A stretch of 64,000 bases of DNA from Planctomycetia bacterium. GTDB lineage: Bacteria > Planctomycetota > Planctomycetia > Pirellulales > Thermoguttaceae. The notes under the pieces were generated by a model. That model did no database searches, had not been told where the DNA came from, and saw only the letters and a list, made by a program, of their open reading frames with translations. Each line of letters starts with the position of its first letter. Position 1 is the first letter of the stretch. Of the stretch, positions 54,868-63,896 are shown piece by piece. The position numbers and the translations under genes are program-made. The stretch is taken from positions 21,571 to 85,570 of the forward strand of contig JAUNSU010000004.1 in the NCBI GenBank assembly GCA_030539035.1, given 5' to 3'.

Positions 54868-56124
54868 ATGAAAAATTTCGCAAGTTGTCAAAATGGGGGG
54901 GGGGGAGAATATAGCTATTCCTTAAAGAAGATCTTTAAACTCCGCGGATTTACCCTTGTCGAACTTTTGGTCGTAATCGCGATCATCGGGATTCTCATAG
55001 GCCTTCTATTGCCTGCGGTTCAGGCGGCGCGGGAAGCGGCCCGGCGAATGGAATGCACGAATAAAGTTAAACAGATCATGCTGGCCCATCACAATCATCA
55101 GGATACCTACGGATATCTTCCGCATTATGCTGCTCCGATCTCCATGGGATATGATACCTATACGGAAGATTGGAAAAACGGCGGCTGGAATTACCAGGGA
55201 ACCTTTACTTCCTATCTTGTCCAGATTCTTCCTTACGTGGAACAGGCCAATATTTTCAATAAAATCATGGATAAAGTAAAGCAGAAGAACCCGGATGGTG
55301 TTTTTCCCGCTGATAATACAAGCAGTTCGGGTACGGAATCGAATCCTTACCGTTTTCCGATCTCCGCCTACTGGTGTCCTTCGGATCCAAACGCCCCAAC
55401 GGTAGTAAAAATGCCTTCGCGCTCGAATTACTGGTGCTGCCGGGGCGATCTTGCGGGCCAAGTCAATACGGTTTCTCCCCGATCTGCTTATCGAAAAGGA
55501 ATTCAGCCGACTACAATGAATAAGGTAACCGTCAGTTTAACCGATATTCTGGACGGAACAAGTAATACCATTCTGGTCGGAGAAGGAATCATTCCCGCTT
55601 GGCATTACACAACGTGGAACACTCCCATGAAGCATCCGAAAAAGGGGGGAATTGCAATGTTGGATACATCCATCAGCGGCGATGGCTCCACAAATCTGAA
55701 TACCCTGATCGCAGCGGTTCAGTATGATCCGGCCAATCCCTCCCTCTACAAGAATGATGTCACTATTTCCTCCGGAGTACAGCGTCTTCAGGGAATGATC
55801 TATTCCTTCTGCCGGATTGTGCAATTTTATACCATGATGCCGCCAAACGGTCCTTTTTGCGCTTATAATACAAGCGGATGCCCAGAATTAAATAACGCGG
55901 CTTCCGCGAGCAGCTATCACAGCGGCGGGGTCAACGTTGGATTTGCCGACGGCGCGGTAAGATTCATTCCCGATACGATCGATGTCGGAAATAATATCAG
56001 TGTCAACGTCCGGACCCATTTCGGCGTCTCCTCAAAGCCGCGGGAAAAGGGAATTGGAAAATCTCCCTGGGGCGTTTGGGGCGCTCTCGGAACCATCAAC
56101 GGATCCGAATCCGTTGCCCTTTAA
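54868..56124 (+). CDS. DUF1559 pseudopilin-like protein with G11 tract
   Basis: The 418-residue protein has a type IV prepilin-like N-terminus, GFTLVELLVVIAIIGILIG, preceded by a 26-residue leader, then AARRMECTNKVKQIMLAHHNH, and the C-terminal H-X9-DG motif (H in YHSGGVNVGFADGAVRFI). This is the DUF1559 family, expanded in planctomycetes; probably a surface or secretion-related pseudopilin. The leader contains 11 consecutive Gs (54895-54905) coding for Gly-rich residues; a change in tract length would shift the frame. AAGGGGA precedes the ATG. A minor ATG at 54860 stops after three codons. Confidence 0.9.
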   Translation: MKNFASCQNGGGGEYSYSLKKIFKLRGFTLVELLVVIAIIGILIGLLLPAVQAAREAARRMECTNKVKQIMLAHHNHQDTYGYLPHYAAPISMGYDTYTEDWKNGGWNYQGTFTSYLVQILPYVEQANIFNKIMDKVKQKNPDGVFPADNTSSSGTESNPYRFPISAYWCPSDPNAPTVVKMPSRSNYWCCRGDLAGQVNTVSPRSAYRKGIQPTTMNKVTVSLTDILDGTSNTILVGEGIIPAWHYTTWNTPMKHPKKGGIAMLDTSISGDGSTNLNTLIAAVQYDPANPSLYKNDVTISSGVQRLQGMIYSFCRIVQFYTMMPPNGPFCAYNTSGCPELNNAASASSYHSGGVNVGFADGAVRFIPDTIDVGNNISVNVRTHFGVSSKPREKGIGKSPWGVWGALGTINGSESVAL

Positions 56125-56160
56125 CGATCTTGAGCAATCTAAAAATTTCTGTGAAATTAC

Positions 56161-56190
56161 GGGGATCCACATGGAATGATCCCCTCTTTT
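56161..56190 (+). terminator. Terminator of the DUF1559 gene
   Basis: Arms GGGGATC (56161-56167) and GATCCCC (56178-56184) followed by a T-rich stretch (TCTTTTATTTT). Confidence 0.6.
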
Positions 56191-56222
56191 ATTTTGTACT
56201 CAAACTGTAAATAACCGATTTT

Positions 56223-56327
56223 GGAACCACGGATTTTCACGGATAGTTTTTTGGTAAAAACACGTCTTCATCAAAAATATCAGCACTGAATCTTATATTG
56301 ATTTCATCCGTGTTTATCTGTGGTTTC
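56223..56327. repeat. 105-bp element with 22-bp imperfect inverted ends
   Basis: The ends (56223-56244 and 56306-56327) are inverted copies matching at 17 of 22 positions. The end sequence (core CCAC-GAT...CACGGAT) recurs at 59997-60017 next to the 49-bp repeat. The interior is AT-rich and non-coding. It could be a MITE-like or dispersed intergenic repeat. Confidence 0.6.
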
Positions 56328-56341
56328 AAACAAAAATATTT

Positions 56342-59300
56342 TTACCGTATGAGTTTCTCAAAAAAGAGCAGAGGAATATTCTGGATATTTTCCGCTTTCT
56401 GGAAATCGGGAATGAAGTGAAGCCAGGAATCCACGCCTTCCCCGTCGTCGTCGCCGATCTGGAAATCCAGTCGAATTCCCTGCTCAAAAAGGGATTCCTC
56501 CGAAAGACCAATCGCCGTAAACGGAACGGAAAACTCATAAATCGTTTTCGATCCTTCACGCCGAACCGCGAGCTTGCCTGTTTCCTCCAGAGATTTCTGC
56601 GAGATCTTCGCCGTCGATTTGATCAGGCGGATGATCGGTTGCCCCTTTGTATTTTTCGCAAACGCGATTTCAGTAAGATCCTTGGATCCTTCCTGCTGGA
56701 AACAGAACCGCGCCTGATCTCCTTTTTCAAAATCGGATCCGATGTTCGGAACATCTTTATCATCTTCCACTTCGAACCGCATAAGAAGCTGCTGATCTTT
56801 TCCAGCCAACCAGACCTTTGCGGAAAGATCTTCCGGTCCGGTCCAAAGCCGATGAGCATTACTCGGGTCGGCGGGAGTCGTCGATGTGATCTGATCTCTC
56901 CGGTTTAAAACGAAATTCGGTTTTTGCAAATCGAAAGAGGATCCGATCCATATCGCGGATCGAATCGGAATGTAAACAAAGCCCTTCCAGTCGGTTCCTG
57001 TCAAGGAATAATTCAACGGAAGAATCATTTTGGATTTCTGAAAATCTTTCGCGATCTCAAATTCAAACGGAATACTCATTTTTCCGGAAGCAGGCACCTT
57101 GATCTTTTTCGCGGGTTCTTTCGTTTTCATTCCGCTTGGCAAGGAGTTGAAAGCAAGATCAAATACGATTTCCCGATCTGCGGGATTGGAGGCGGTCAAT
57201 TTCAAGATCTTTTTTCGGCCGGGAACGACAGTCGGATTTTCGTCCGCGATCAGAAGTTCGCCGATTGGTTTGCCGAAAGTGCATTTTTCGAGTTTTAATG
57301 TTCTCGGATCAGATCCGATTTCGAAAACAACGATCGAATCATGGACTTCCGCCGGTTTTTCATTGCCCATAAGATCGATGATTTTTGCGGATTTCGCATC
57401 TGTGCGGATCATCATTTGATGCGATTCGTTCATATTCGTTTCACACCATCCTGGGATCAGGATATCGGTTCCATCGCCGAAGCTGAAAAGGTTAATCGGC
57501 TTTCCCTGCGAATGATCCGCGATTCCTTTCATGTTCCGGAAATGGGAAGCGAGCATATTATGAACGGAATAGACCTCTTTCGGATAGAAATCGTTGGTGA
57601 TCATTCCGAAATGATGCTCGCCGTAAACAGGATCATATCCATCGTTCCGGAGATCATACCATGTATATCCGATCGATCCGCGAATCCATGCGAACAAAAG
57701 CTTTTTGAAGAGCGTTTGCGCCTGTCGTTTTTCCAAGCCGCCGACGGAAGTCATCGCGGTCTCATTACTGTACCAGGGAACCGCTGTCTTCGTCTCTTTT
57801 CTCATGGGAAAGAACAGTTCGTCGAGCCGCTGTTTATATCCGGCAAACCAGCCGTGTTCATGAATCGCGTGGATATCGTAATAATTTCGTGCGGCAATAA
57901 GATAGTCCTTTTGGAAGTCCTGATAGATCAGTCCGGGATGTTTGGACAGAGTCGCAAAACCTCCGGTCAATACGAAGGCGCCGGGATCGGCTTTTTTGAT
58001 CTCCTCGTAAGCGGCCTTCTGCAAAGCAGCATACTGATCAAGGGACATTTCACTGAATCCCTTCAGATCCGGTTCATTCCAGATCTCGTAGTATCGGATC
58101 TTTCCTTTAAAATGTTCGCTGATTTTTTGAATGTAAGTTTGCCAATCATTGATATCGGCGGGAAAGTTCTTCGAGGGCGTTTTCGTTTTGTCCTTTACGA
58201 TCTCTTCCGGAGAAGCCCAGCTGGGGATTCCCCAAAGGATCACCTGGGCTTCGATCCCGTTCTTTCCGTAATTTTTCACAAGTTCATCGCTTAACGTCCA
58301 ATTCCATTCTCCTTTTTTCGGTTCAAGTCCCGCCCAGCCGAAGCCCCCTACCCTTGCGACTTTGATCCCGCAAAGAGCGGCGGCTTCAATTTCGAGCTGC
58401 CGATCCAGAGGCGACCATCGTTCTGTATGAGTACAAACGCTGAACAAAAATCCGGGAGATCGTCCACGGGTCGGTCCGGCGGGCTTGATCCAGGCCAAGG
58501 ATCGCGATTTGATCGCTTGCCCGGACTCTTTTCCCTTACATTTGATCTGCGCTTCGACGGTCCAATGTCCGAGCGAATCCGGACGCCATTTCGGAGCCGC
58601 AAGGAGGGATTCGCCTGCCTTGAGATTCAGATCAAAGCGTTCCGACTTCTGTTCGCCGAAGTAGTTTTCATACTTCATATCGATCTGGAATTGACCGTCC
58701 TTATTTGCCCTGTTGGTAAAACGGAACTTTAATTGATCTTCCGCGCCGACACTCAGAACGGGAATACGATGATCGGTCAAGATATCAAAGTCGACGGCAT
58801 TCGCCGCGGATTCCCTGATCACGGTTTCCATTCGATGGATTTTCAGCTGAACCGGTTTCTTTCCTTTCGGAATGAGATCAATACGGGAAAGCCTTACGGC
58901 ATATTGTGCGTCTTTAAGAACATCATCGATTTCCAAAACGGTTTTACTGCGTCCCTGTTTGATCATTACCGGTTTAACGGTAAAGCGCTGGGGATGTTCT
59001 TTTTGAGCTTTGGGACTGCCGTACGCGTAAACAAAGACTGCTGAAAGGGAAGCTTCTCCTCCCGCAAGATCTGTATCGAGAACAAGTTTAACCGGATGTT
59101 TTTCATATCGGGTAATTTCGAATTTTCGTTCCCAAATACCGAACGGAGATTTCACATCTTTAAGAAGGAGGACATGATCTTCGACCGAGAAATCGCCTAT
59201 TCCCCAAAGTTTTCGGAATAAAGAGGAATCGTCGAACAGTGCGAGAGGACGGGCTGCCTCAATATTTTCTTCCGCTTTATCCATAAGCGGTTCAACGTTC

Positions 59301-59842
59301 AGATCGAACATATAGACCGAACCGGAAGAGATCTCCTGAAAATAGCTGACAACGATAGAGACGATCTGAGCGGGCATATCGATCTTTTTGTCCACCCTGT
59401 TCGCGGGTCCCCAGGATCCTTCCGCATTGTTTGGAGTGATTCGCCAGTCAAGATCGAAGAAGCCGCCTGCGAGCATGGAGACCTTTTTTCGGAATTGGAA
59501 AATTTCTCCGTTTTTATCGCGCAAACGAATATTGACCGAACTGACCGGAGTTCCGACAGGAGCCCACATCTTTGCCCGGACGATCGCGGTATTAAACTCG
59601 GGAAGTTTGATCGGTTTATTGAAGGCCATTTCGATATACGAGGATTGCTCCGTGTCCCAGGAGAACTTGTATCCTTGCAGATTTTGGCCGGGAAGATCGA
59701 CTTTTTGAGAAACCTCAAGAGTACTGGGAACAACTTTTTTTACTCCGGCATTAAAATCGAGAGGATAGATCTCCGCCGATCGGACAACCGCCGGCAAAAG
59801 GAGAAAAAGGGACAATACAATAGCGGATATCTGTTTTAACAT
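56342..59842 (-). CDS. Large secreted GH-A hydrolase with CBM9-like C-terminus
   Basis: The 1166-residue protein has a signal peptide (about 1-22, LKQISAIVLSLFLLLPAV). The N-terminal half holds beta-sandwich segments, and a TIM barrel follows (KVARVGGFGWAGLEPKKGEW...) with acid/base E590 in YYEIWNEPDL and probable nucleophile E694 in YSNETAM, as in GH39-like clan GH-A enzymes. The C-terminal 190 residues (AKVWLAGKDQQLLMRFEVEDDK, ...FSVPFTAIGL) resemble CBM9. The substrate is unknown. AAGGAG precedes ATG 59842; the frame to 60157 has no start support. It is GATC-rich like its neighbours, so native. Confidence 0.75.
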   Translation of the reverse strand: MLKQISAIVLSLFLLLPAVVRSAEIYPLDFNAGVKKVVPSTLEVSQKVDLPGQNLQGYKFSWDTEQSSYIEMAFNKPIKLPEFNTAIVRAKMWAPVGTPVSSVNIRLRDKNGEIFQFRKKVSMLAGGFFDLDWRITPNNAEGSWGPANRVDKKIDMPAQIVSIVVSYFQEISSGSVYMFDLNVEPLMDKAEENIEAARPLALFDDSSLFRKLWGIGDFSVEDHVLLLKDVKSPFGIWERKFEITRYEKHPVKLVLDTDLAGGEASLSAVFVYAYGSPKAQKEHPQRFTVKPVMIKQGRSKTVLEIDDVLKDAQYAVRLSRIDLIPKGKKPVQLKIHRMETVIRESAANAVDFDILTDHRIPVLSVGAEDQLKFRFTNRANKDGQFQIDMKYENYFGEQKSERFDLNLKAGESLLAAPKWRPDSLGHWTVEAQIKCKGKESGQAIKSRSLAWIKPAGPTRGRSPGFLFSVCTHTERWSPLDRQLEIEAAALCGIKVARVGGFGWAGLEPKKGEWNWTLSDELVKNYGKNGIEAQVILWGIPSWASPEEIVKDKTKTPSKNFPADINDWQTYIQKISEHFKGKIRYYEIWNEPDLKGFSEMSLDQYAALQKAAYEEIKKADPGAFVLTGGFATLSKHPGLIYQDFQKDYLIAARNYYDIHAIHEHGWFAGYKQRLDELFFPMRKETKTAVPWYSNETAMTSVGGLEKRQAQTLFKKLLFAWIRGSIGYTWYDLRNDGYDPVYGEHHFGMITNDFYPKEVYSVHNMLASHFRNMKGIADHSQGKPINLFSFGDGTDILIPGWCETNMNESHQMMIRTDAKSAKIIDLMGNEKPAEVHDSIVVFEIGSDPRTLKLEKCTFGKPIGELLIADENPTVVPGRKKILKLTASNPADREIVFDLAFNSLPSGMKTKEPAKKIKVPASGKMSIPFEFEIAKDFQKSKMILPLNYSLTGTDWKGFVYIPIRSAIWIGSSFDLQKPNFVLNRRDQITSTTPADPSNAHRLWTGPEDLSAKVWLAGKDQQLLMRFEVEDDKDVPNIGSDFEKGDQARFCFQQEGSKDLTEIAFAKNTKGQPIIRLIKSTAKISQKSLEETGKLAVRREGSKTIYEFSVPFTAIGLSEESLFEQGIRLDFQIGDDDGEGVDSWLHFIPDFQKAENIQNIPLLFFEKLIR

Positions 59843-60010
59843 GAAAAACTCCTTAATGGGATTTATTCTTACGATATCAATAATACGATTACAGAGATAA
59901 TTATAACCAGTACGTATAATCATTTCAAGAAGGGGGACGACAGAGACCCTCATTTTTAAACGCAAGACCAAAACTCGTAACCACGAGCTCTTTTTTAACC
60001 GCAGATAAAC

Positions 60011-60059
60011 ACGGATGGGCCTTTGAAAAAATTCTGTTTTTGTGAAAACCGGGGAAGCG
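60011..60059 (+). repeat. 49-bp direct repeat, copy A
   Basis: Matches copy B (63704-63752) at 42 of 49 positions in the same orientation, from ACGGATG to GGGGAAGCG. It lies directly before the BioF-like remnant. Confidence 0.8.
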
Positions 60060-60061
60060 AA

Positions 60062-60166
60062 AAAAAAGAAATCGGATCCGAAGGAATTCTCCGTATCACC
60101 ATTACCGCCAATCATACGAAAGAAATGCTGCGGATTCTGATCGATCCATTCGCGCAAGTCCTCTGA
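60062..60166 (+). pseudogene. 3' remnant of a BioF/KBL-type gene
   Basis: In one frame ending at TGA 60164-60166 the sequence encodes GILRITITANHTKEMLRIL then a few residues to the stop. This fits the conserved C-terminus of alpha-oxoamine synthases (BioF, KBL), which read RLRIS/T-x-T-A-x-HT-x-E-x-I. The 5' part of any gene is missing and the frame runs into the repeat just upstream. It is probably a deletion relic. Confidence 0.5.
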
Positions 60167-60319
60167 TCAGTACTTTTCTGCGGAAAATAATGGGGATTTC
60201 TGCGAAAAAATGAGATTGACTTTTTCTTGCAAGTCCTATACCATATATAATGTTCTTTCAAAGTGGAACAGTAAGTTTTGTTTTACCGCGATTTCGTAAA
60301 TTAAAAGGAGAGTCATATA

Positions 60320-63300
60320 ATGACAAAAAGATTGTTCGTGCTTCGATACTTATTGACAGCATGCGGGCTGATGGCGTTTTTTACGACACCTGGCTATTCG
60401 CAAGGATTGCGGGATCGCCTTGAAGGACTGGTTTACGAAGTTGAAGATTGGTCCGAGCCCAAAGCGTGGAAGAAAGATAAAACGTCAAGTAATAAATGGA
60501 CGTTTTGGACAACCGAAGATAAAGTCAATGAAAAGCGTTCCCGGGGCGGTGCACTTCATACGCCGCAATTACCGGAAAAAGACCGCGCAAACGCCGCCGA
60601 AGGAGCTCCTGCTCTGCATACAAAAATTACCGGTATTCCCAACGGACGTTATCGTGTCTGGTGCAATCCGACCAATCGCCCGCTTGCCTTCTCTTTTGAT
60701 AAGGGAAAATCATGGACACACGGCAACCTTGGCGGCGAAGAATTTTTTGGGATTTTCGATATAATAGATGGAACTTTTGAAGTTTGGGTTGACGATCTTT
60801 ACGCCTGTCAAGGCGATCCGGGGTGGAGCTATTATGATTATATTCGTTTCGTTCCGCTTGATCCCAATGAGCCGCTTCCAATCTTGACGAATTTGAAATC
60901 GTTTACATTACCCAATGGTGATACGCAATTGAGTTGGCTGACCTCATCCCCAATGCCGGCGTCAACAGTTTGCTATAAAATCAAGGATAAACGCGACTTT
61001 CTGCTCACCAAAGAAACGGAAAATAATCTGCGAAACCATCGAGTGATTCTGACCGGCTTGCCCAAAGGAGAAAGATGTACCGCGATTGTCATGCATCAGC
61101 TTAACGCTGTGAAATCGATCCCGCACACCATTGACTTTACCGCGGGCAAGGCCGCGCAACCGCAGGCGACCAAGGCCGCGAAAATAAAGCTTACTGTTTC
61201 TGAACCGACGGATTCGCCGCGAAGCAACTGGCCGGTTACATCAGGAGTTCCGTTCGCGAAGGGAACACTTGCTTCGACCGCGGATGTTCGTTTACTTGAC
61301 GAAAAAGGAACAGAAGTACCTGCCCAATTCGAAACGATCTGCCGTTGGCCCGACGGTTCTGTTAAATGGCTGTGCGTTCACTTCCGCGCAGCAACGAAAA
61401 AAAATCAGCCTGTCGTTTTTTCTCTTGAAACCAGATCCGGCTTGGGAACGCCCGAAAAGAACTCGCATGTCCTCTCTGCGGCTCAAAAGAAAACGCTCGA
61501 TGAACTGGTAAAGAAGATTTCCTCGCGTGTTGTTCTGACCAATGGTTCGCAATATTCTTTCAAATGGAACGACGATTTCAAAACAGAAAGCGTTGGCCCT
61601 TTGTGCACGACGGTTCGCGGAAGCGGCGATTATATTTCAGACAAGGGCAAGCCTGCTTTTCGCTGGGCGTGCGATATCAGTTTTTTCGGCGGCGATTTTG
61701 TACGCGTTCGCTGGTCAGTCGGAAACAATTTGATTGCCCATCCGATGACCCTTGTCAAGTCGATTGATCTGTCGTTCAAAACGGACTGCAATGATTCGTT
61801 CAAGTTTGCGAACAACAAGACTGCCAAAAGCCGAGCCGCCGTTCTGCAAAGTATTGAGAAAAAAGCAACAGTCGATTGCGACGGCGATAAAAGCGGCACG
61901 GATCATTTCGACGGTTTTCTCGAAACGAACCGCGGCAGTTGGTATTTCCGCGACTTTTGGCAAACCTGGCCCAAAGGACTGCATGGTGAAAAAGATTCTA
62001 TTACCTTTGACATTTTGCCGGAACTTCCAAAAGGATATCATCCGGAACAATGCGATTCGGCAGATGGAATTGCTCAACATTATTACTGGCTCAAAGAAAA
62101 CTCTTATCAGTTCAAACGGGGCATGATGCTGCGGCATGATCTTTGGTATACAACGCGCAAAGCCGCCGATTCCAAGGCGCTGGCCTCGCACTTTGCCCGC
62201 GGTTTGTTCGCTGTATGCGATCCGGAATACTATTGTTCCACCGGAACATTTCCACAATGTTTTCCAGCAAGAAAGGGCCAATTCGATTACTATGAAGCGT
62301 CTTACGAGAAGTCGTTTCAGAACTTCCTTAAAACTCGTGATATGCAGGGCGAATACGGCTGGATGAATTTCGGCGACTGGTTTGGTGAATCGATTTATAA
62401 TTGGGGCAATAATGAATACGATGGAACCTATACTTGCATACTTCAATTCATGCGCACCGGCAATACGAAATATCTTGACCGCGGTATCGAAATGGCGCGG
62501 CATTATTCCACGATTGACTTCAAATCGTTTCCCTGGGAATACAACATGCGTGAACTGATGTATATTCACTGCTATGGTCATGTGAATCAATTTTTTACAA
62601 AAGACGATCCGCGTGTTCAGAAAATGATTGGTTCAGACAGTTATGGTACTATTTACTATGAATCGGACGGCGGAGGAGGACACGCGTTTCATCCTGGAGC
62701 TTTTTATACAACGTGTCTGACCGGTGATCGATATTTCAGTGAAGTCGCGGAAAAAGCCTGCGAAAACCAGGCTGTTCGTTACACGTCCAACTTTCGTTTT
62801 GGTATTGAACGCTGTGCCGGTTGGCCGATGATCAATGCCGTAAATGCCTATTTATTCACAGGCAATCCGTTTTATTTGAACGCGGCTGATCTTTATTTTG
62901 AAGCGATTTACAAACAGCAGAACAAGGAAACCGGCTGTTTCGATCTTCTTCAGGATCAGAATGAATGCAACTGTCCGGACAAGAAGACTCATCGGGGCGG
63001 CAAAGCGTTTGCGGTCGGAATTCTGACGGATGGACTGATTCGTTATTATGAACTCACGAAGAAGCAGGAAGCCCGGGATACGGTCGTTCGCTGTGCCGAT
63101 TGGCTGCTTGACTGTTCGTGGAATGAAGAGAAGCATGGTTTCCGTTATAAAACCGGTTGTGCCAAGTATGCCAATAACGGCTGGTACACTATTTTGGCTG
63201 TTGAGGCGCTGGCGTTTGCGGGAGAGGTAACCGGCAATGCCCGGTATCACGATTTTCTGATACGAACGCTCGGTCCTGAATTGACAAAAGTAACCGGTAC

Positions 63301-63679
63301 TGGCCGATCCGCAGGCAAATCGTTCAGTATGCAGTTCCGTCAAACGCCTCACGCATTGTATTATTTACAGAAGCGAGGAATAACAAATCTCAAAACAGAC
63401 GTAACGAAAGACAAGGCAACGCAAAGAGTACAACAGGTAAATCAGCGACCAACGGGAGCGGGTCCCCGGCAACCGCGCGGAAGCGCGTACTGGGAGCGGC
63501 ACTCCGCCGCCGACCCGAGTCAACGGACCCTCAAAAAGCAGCGCGCTGTAAGCGCAGTGCAAAAAGAACCAAAATTCCCTGAAAGAGTTGTGATTTTAAA
63601 TTGCAGATTTACACAGATTTTATGGTCTCAGTTGTCCCATTCGTCTCAGTTGTCCCAGTGGTCCCATTTTCCTTTTTGA
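60320..63679 (+). CDS. PcRGLX/PL26-like rhamnogalacturonan lyase with anomalous tail
   Basis: Signal peptide (about 1-28), then a beta-sandwich region (about 33-180). Next comes a RIFT-barrel-like domain (NWPVTSGVPFAKGTL, QFETICRWPDGSVKWLCVHF), the mark of PcRGLX/YetA-like enzymes, followed by an alpha/alpha-barrel-like region (GWMNFGDWFGESIYNWGNNE, GGGHAFHPGAF, ERCAGWPMINAV). It is probably an exo-acting rhamnogalacturonan lyase. Recognisable protein ends near residue 1021 (ALYYLQKRGI); the last 98 residues (63383-63679) look translated from repeat DNA. Use of GGC and CGC/CGT is higher and GATC rarer than in neighbouring genes. Confidence 0.72.
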   Translation: MTKRLFVLRYLLTACGLMAFFTTPGYSQGLRDRLEGLVYEVEDWSEPKAWKKDKTSSNKWTFWTTEDKVNEKRSRGGALHTPQLPEKDRANAAEGAPALHTKITGIPNGRYRVWCNPTNRPLAFSFDKGKSWTHGNLGGEEFFGIFDIIDGTFEVWVDDLYACQGDPGWSYYDYIRFVPLDPNEPLPILTNLKSFTLPNGDTQLSWLTSSPMPASTVCYKIKDKRDFLLTKETENNLRNHRVILTGLPKGERCTAIVMHQLNAVKSIPHTIDFTAGKAAQPQATKAAKIKLTVSEPTDSPRSNWPVTSGVPFAKGTLASTADVRLLDEKGTEVPAQFETICRWPDGSVKWLCVHFRAATKKNQPVVFSLETRSGLGTPEKNSHVLSAAQKKTLDELVKKISSRVVLTNGSQYSFKWNDDFKTESVGPLCTTVRGSGDYISDKGKPAFRWACDISFFGGDFVRVRWSVGNNLIAHPMTLVKSIDLSFKTDCNDSFKFANNKTAKSRAAVLQSIEKKATVDCDGDKSGTDHFDGFLETNRGSWYFRDFWQTWPKGLHGEKDSITFDILPELPKGYHPEQCDSADGIAQHYYWLKENSYQFKRGMMLRHDLWYTTRKAADSKALASHFARGLFAVCDPEYYCSTGTFPQCFPARKGQFDYYEASYEKSFQNFLKTRDMQGEYGWMNFGDWFGESIYNWGNNEYDGTYTCILQFMRTGNTKYLDRGIEMARHYSTIDFKSFPWEYNMRELMYIHCYGHVNQFFTKDDPRVQKMIGSDSYGTIYYESDGGGGHAFHPGAFYTTCLTGDRYFSEVAEKACENQAVRYTSNFRFGIERCAGWPMINAVNAYLFTGNPFYLNAADLYFEAIYKQQNKETGCFDLLQDQNECNCPDKKTHRGGKAFAVGILTDGLIRYYELTKKQEARDTVVRCADWLLDCSWNEEKHGFRYKTGCAKYANNGWYTILAVEALAFAGEVTGNARYHDFLIRTLGPELTKVTGTGRSAGKSFSMQFRQTPHALYYLQKRGITNLKTDVTKDKATQRVQQVNQRPTGAGPRQPRGSAYWERHSAADPSQRTLKKQRAVSAVQKEPKFPERVVILNCRFTQILWSQLSHSSQLSQWSHFPF
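63383..63679 (+). other. C-terminal ORF tail derived from intergenic repeat DNA
   Basis: This stretch stays open in the lyase frame but has no domain character: a GC-rich patch (63450-63560) with small inverted repeats (GCGCGGAAGCGC) and then the nonameric tandem repeat. The original stop was probably lost and the frame extended by chance. Confidence 0.55.
63625..63669. repeat. Five-copy 9-bp tandem repeat
   Basis: Units GTCTCAGTT, GTCCCATTC, GTCTCAGTT, GTCCCAGTG, GTCCCATTT from 63625. It lies at the end of the lyase reading frame. Confidence 0.85.
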
Positions 63680-63703
63680 AACCATGGAGATTCACTGATA
63701 ACC

Positions 63704-63752
63704 ACGGATGAGCCTTTGAGAAATCTTTATTTTTGTGAAGACCGGGGAAGCG
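63704..63752 (+). repeat. 49-bp direct repeat, copy B
   Basis: The second copy of the 60011-60059 repeat (42 of 49 identical, same strand). It lies about 25 bp after the lyase stop and 145 bp before the transposase remnant. Confidence 0.8.
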
Positions 63753-63896
63753 GCTGCTGGACCTCCCGGAGGCAGCGCCGCCGCTCTGCGTAAGAGTAAA
63801 AATTAACCTGAGTAATGAGTCTATCTATATTGCCTATGTGCGTTACTTTGTGTGTATCACGGCAAAATTTACTCCCGGTCCCTTTTCCGCCCTTAG
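63753..63896. other. Non-coding sequence between repeat B and transposase remnant
   Basis: Contains a GC-rich patch (CCTCCCGGAGG-type palindrome near 63761-63771) and then AT-richer sequence. No coding pattern was seen. Confidence 0.4.

Larger units (their letters stand above)
59843..60319. other. Repeat- and remnant-bearing intergenic region
   Basis: A 477-bp gap between divergent genes. It holds the repeat-end copy (about 59997-60017), the 49-bp repeat copy A (60011-60059), a BioF-like 3' remnant (60062-60166), and near 60216-60251 a TTGACT and a TATAAT that are too far apart to form one normal promoter. Confidence 0.6.

Noticed and set aside
60216..60251. Promoter for the PL26-like gene
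   Set aside because: The TTGACT and TATAAT present are about 25 bp apart, too far for one sigma-70 promoter, and TTGCAA to TATAAT is too close.
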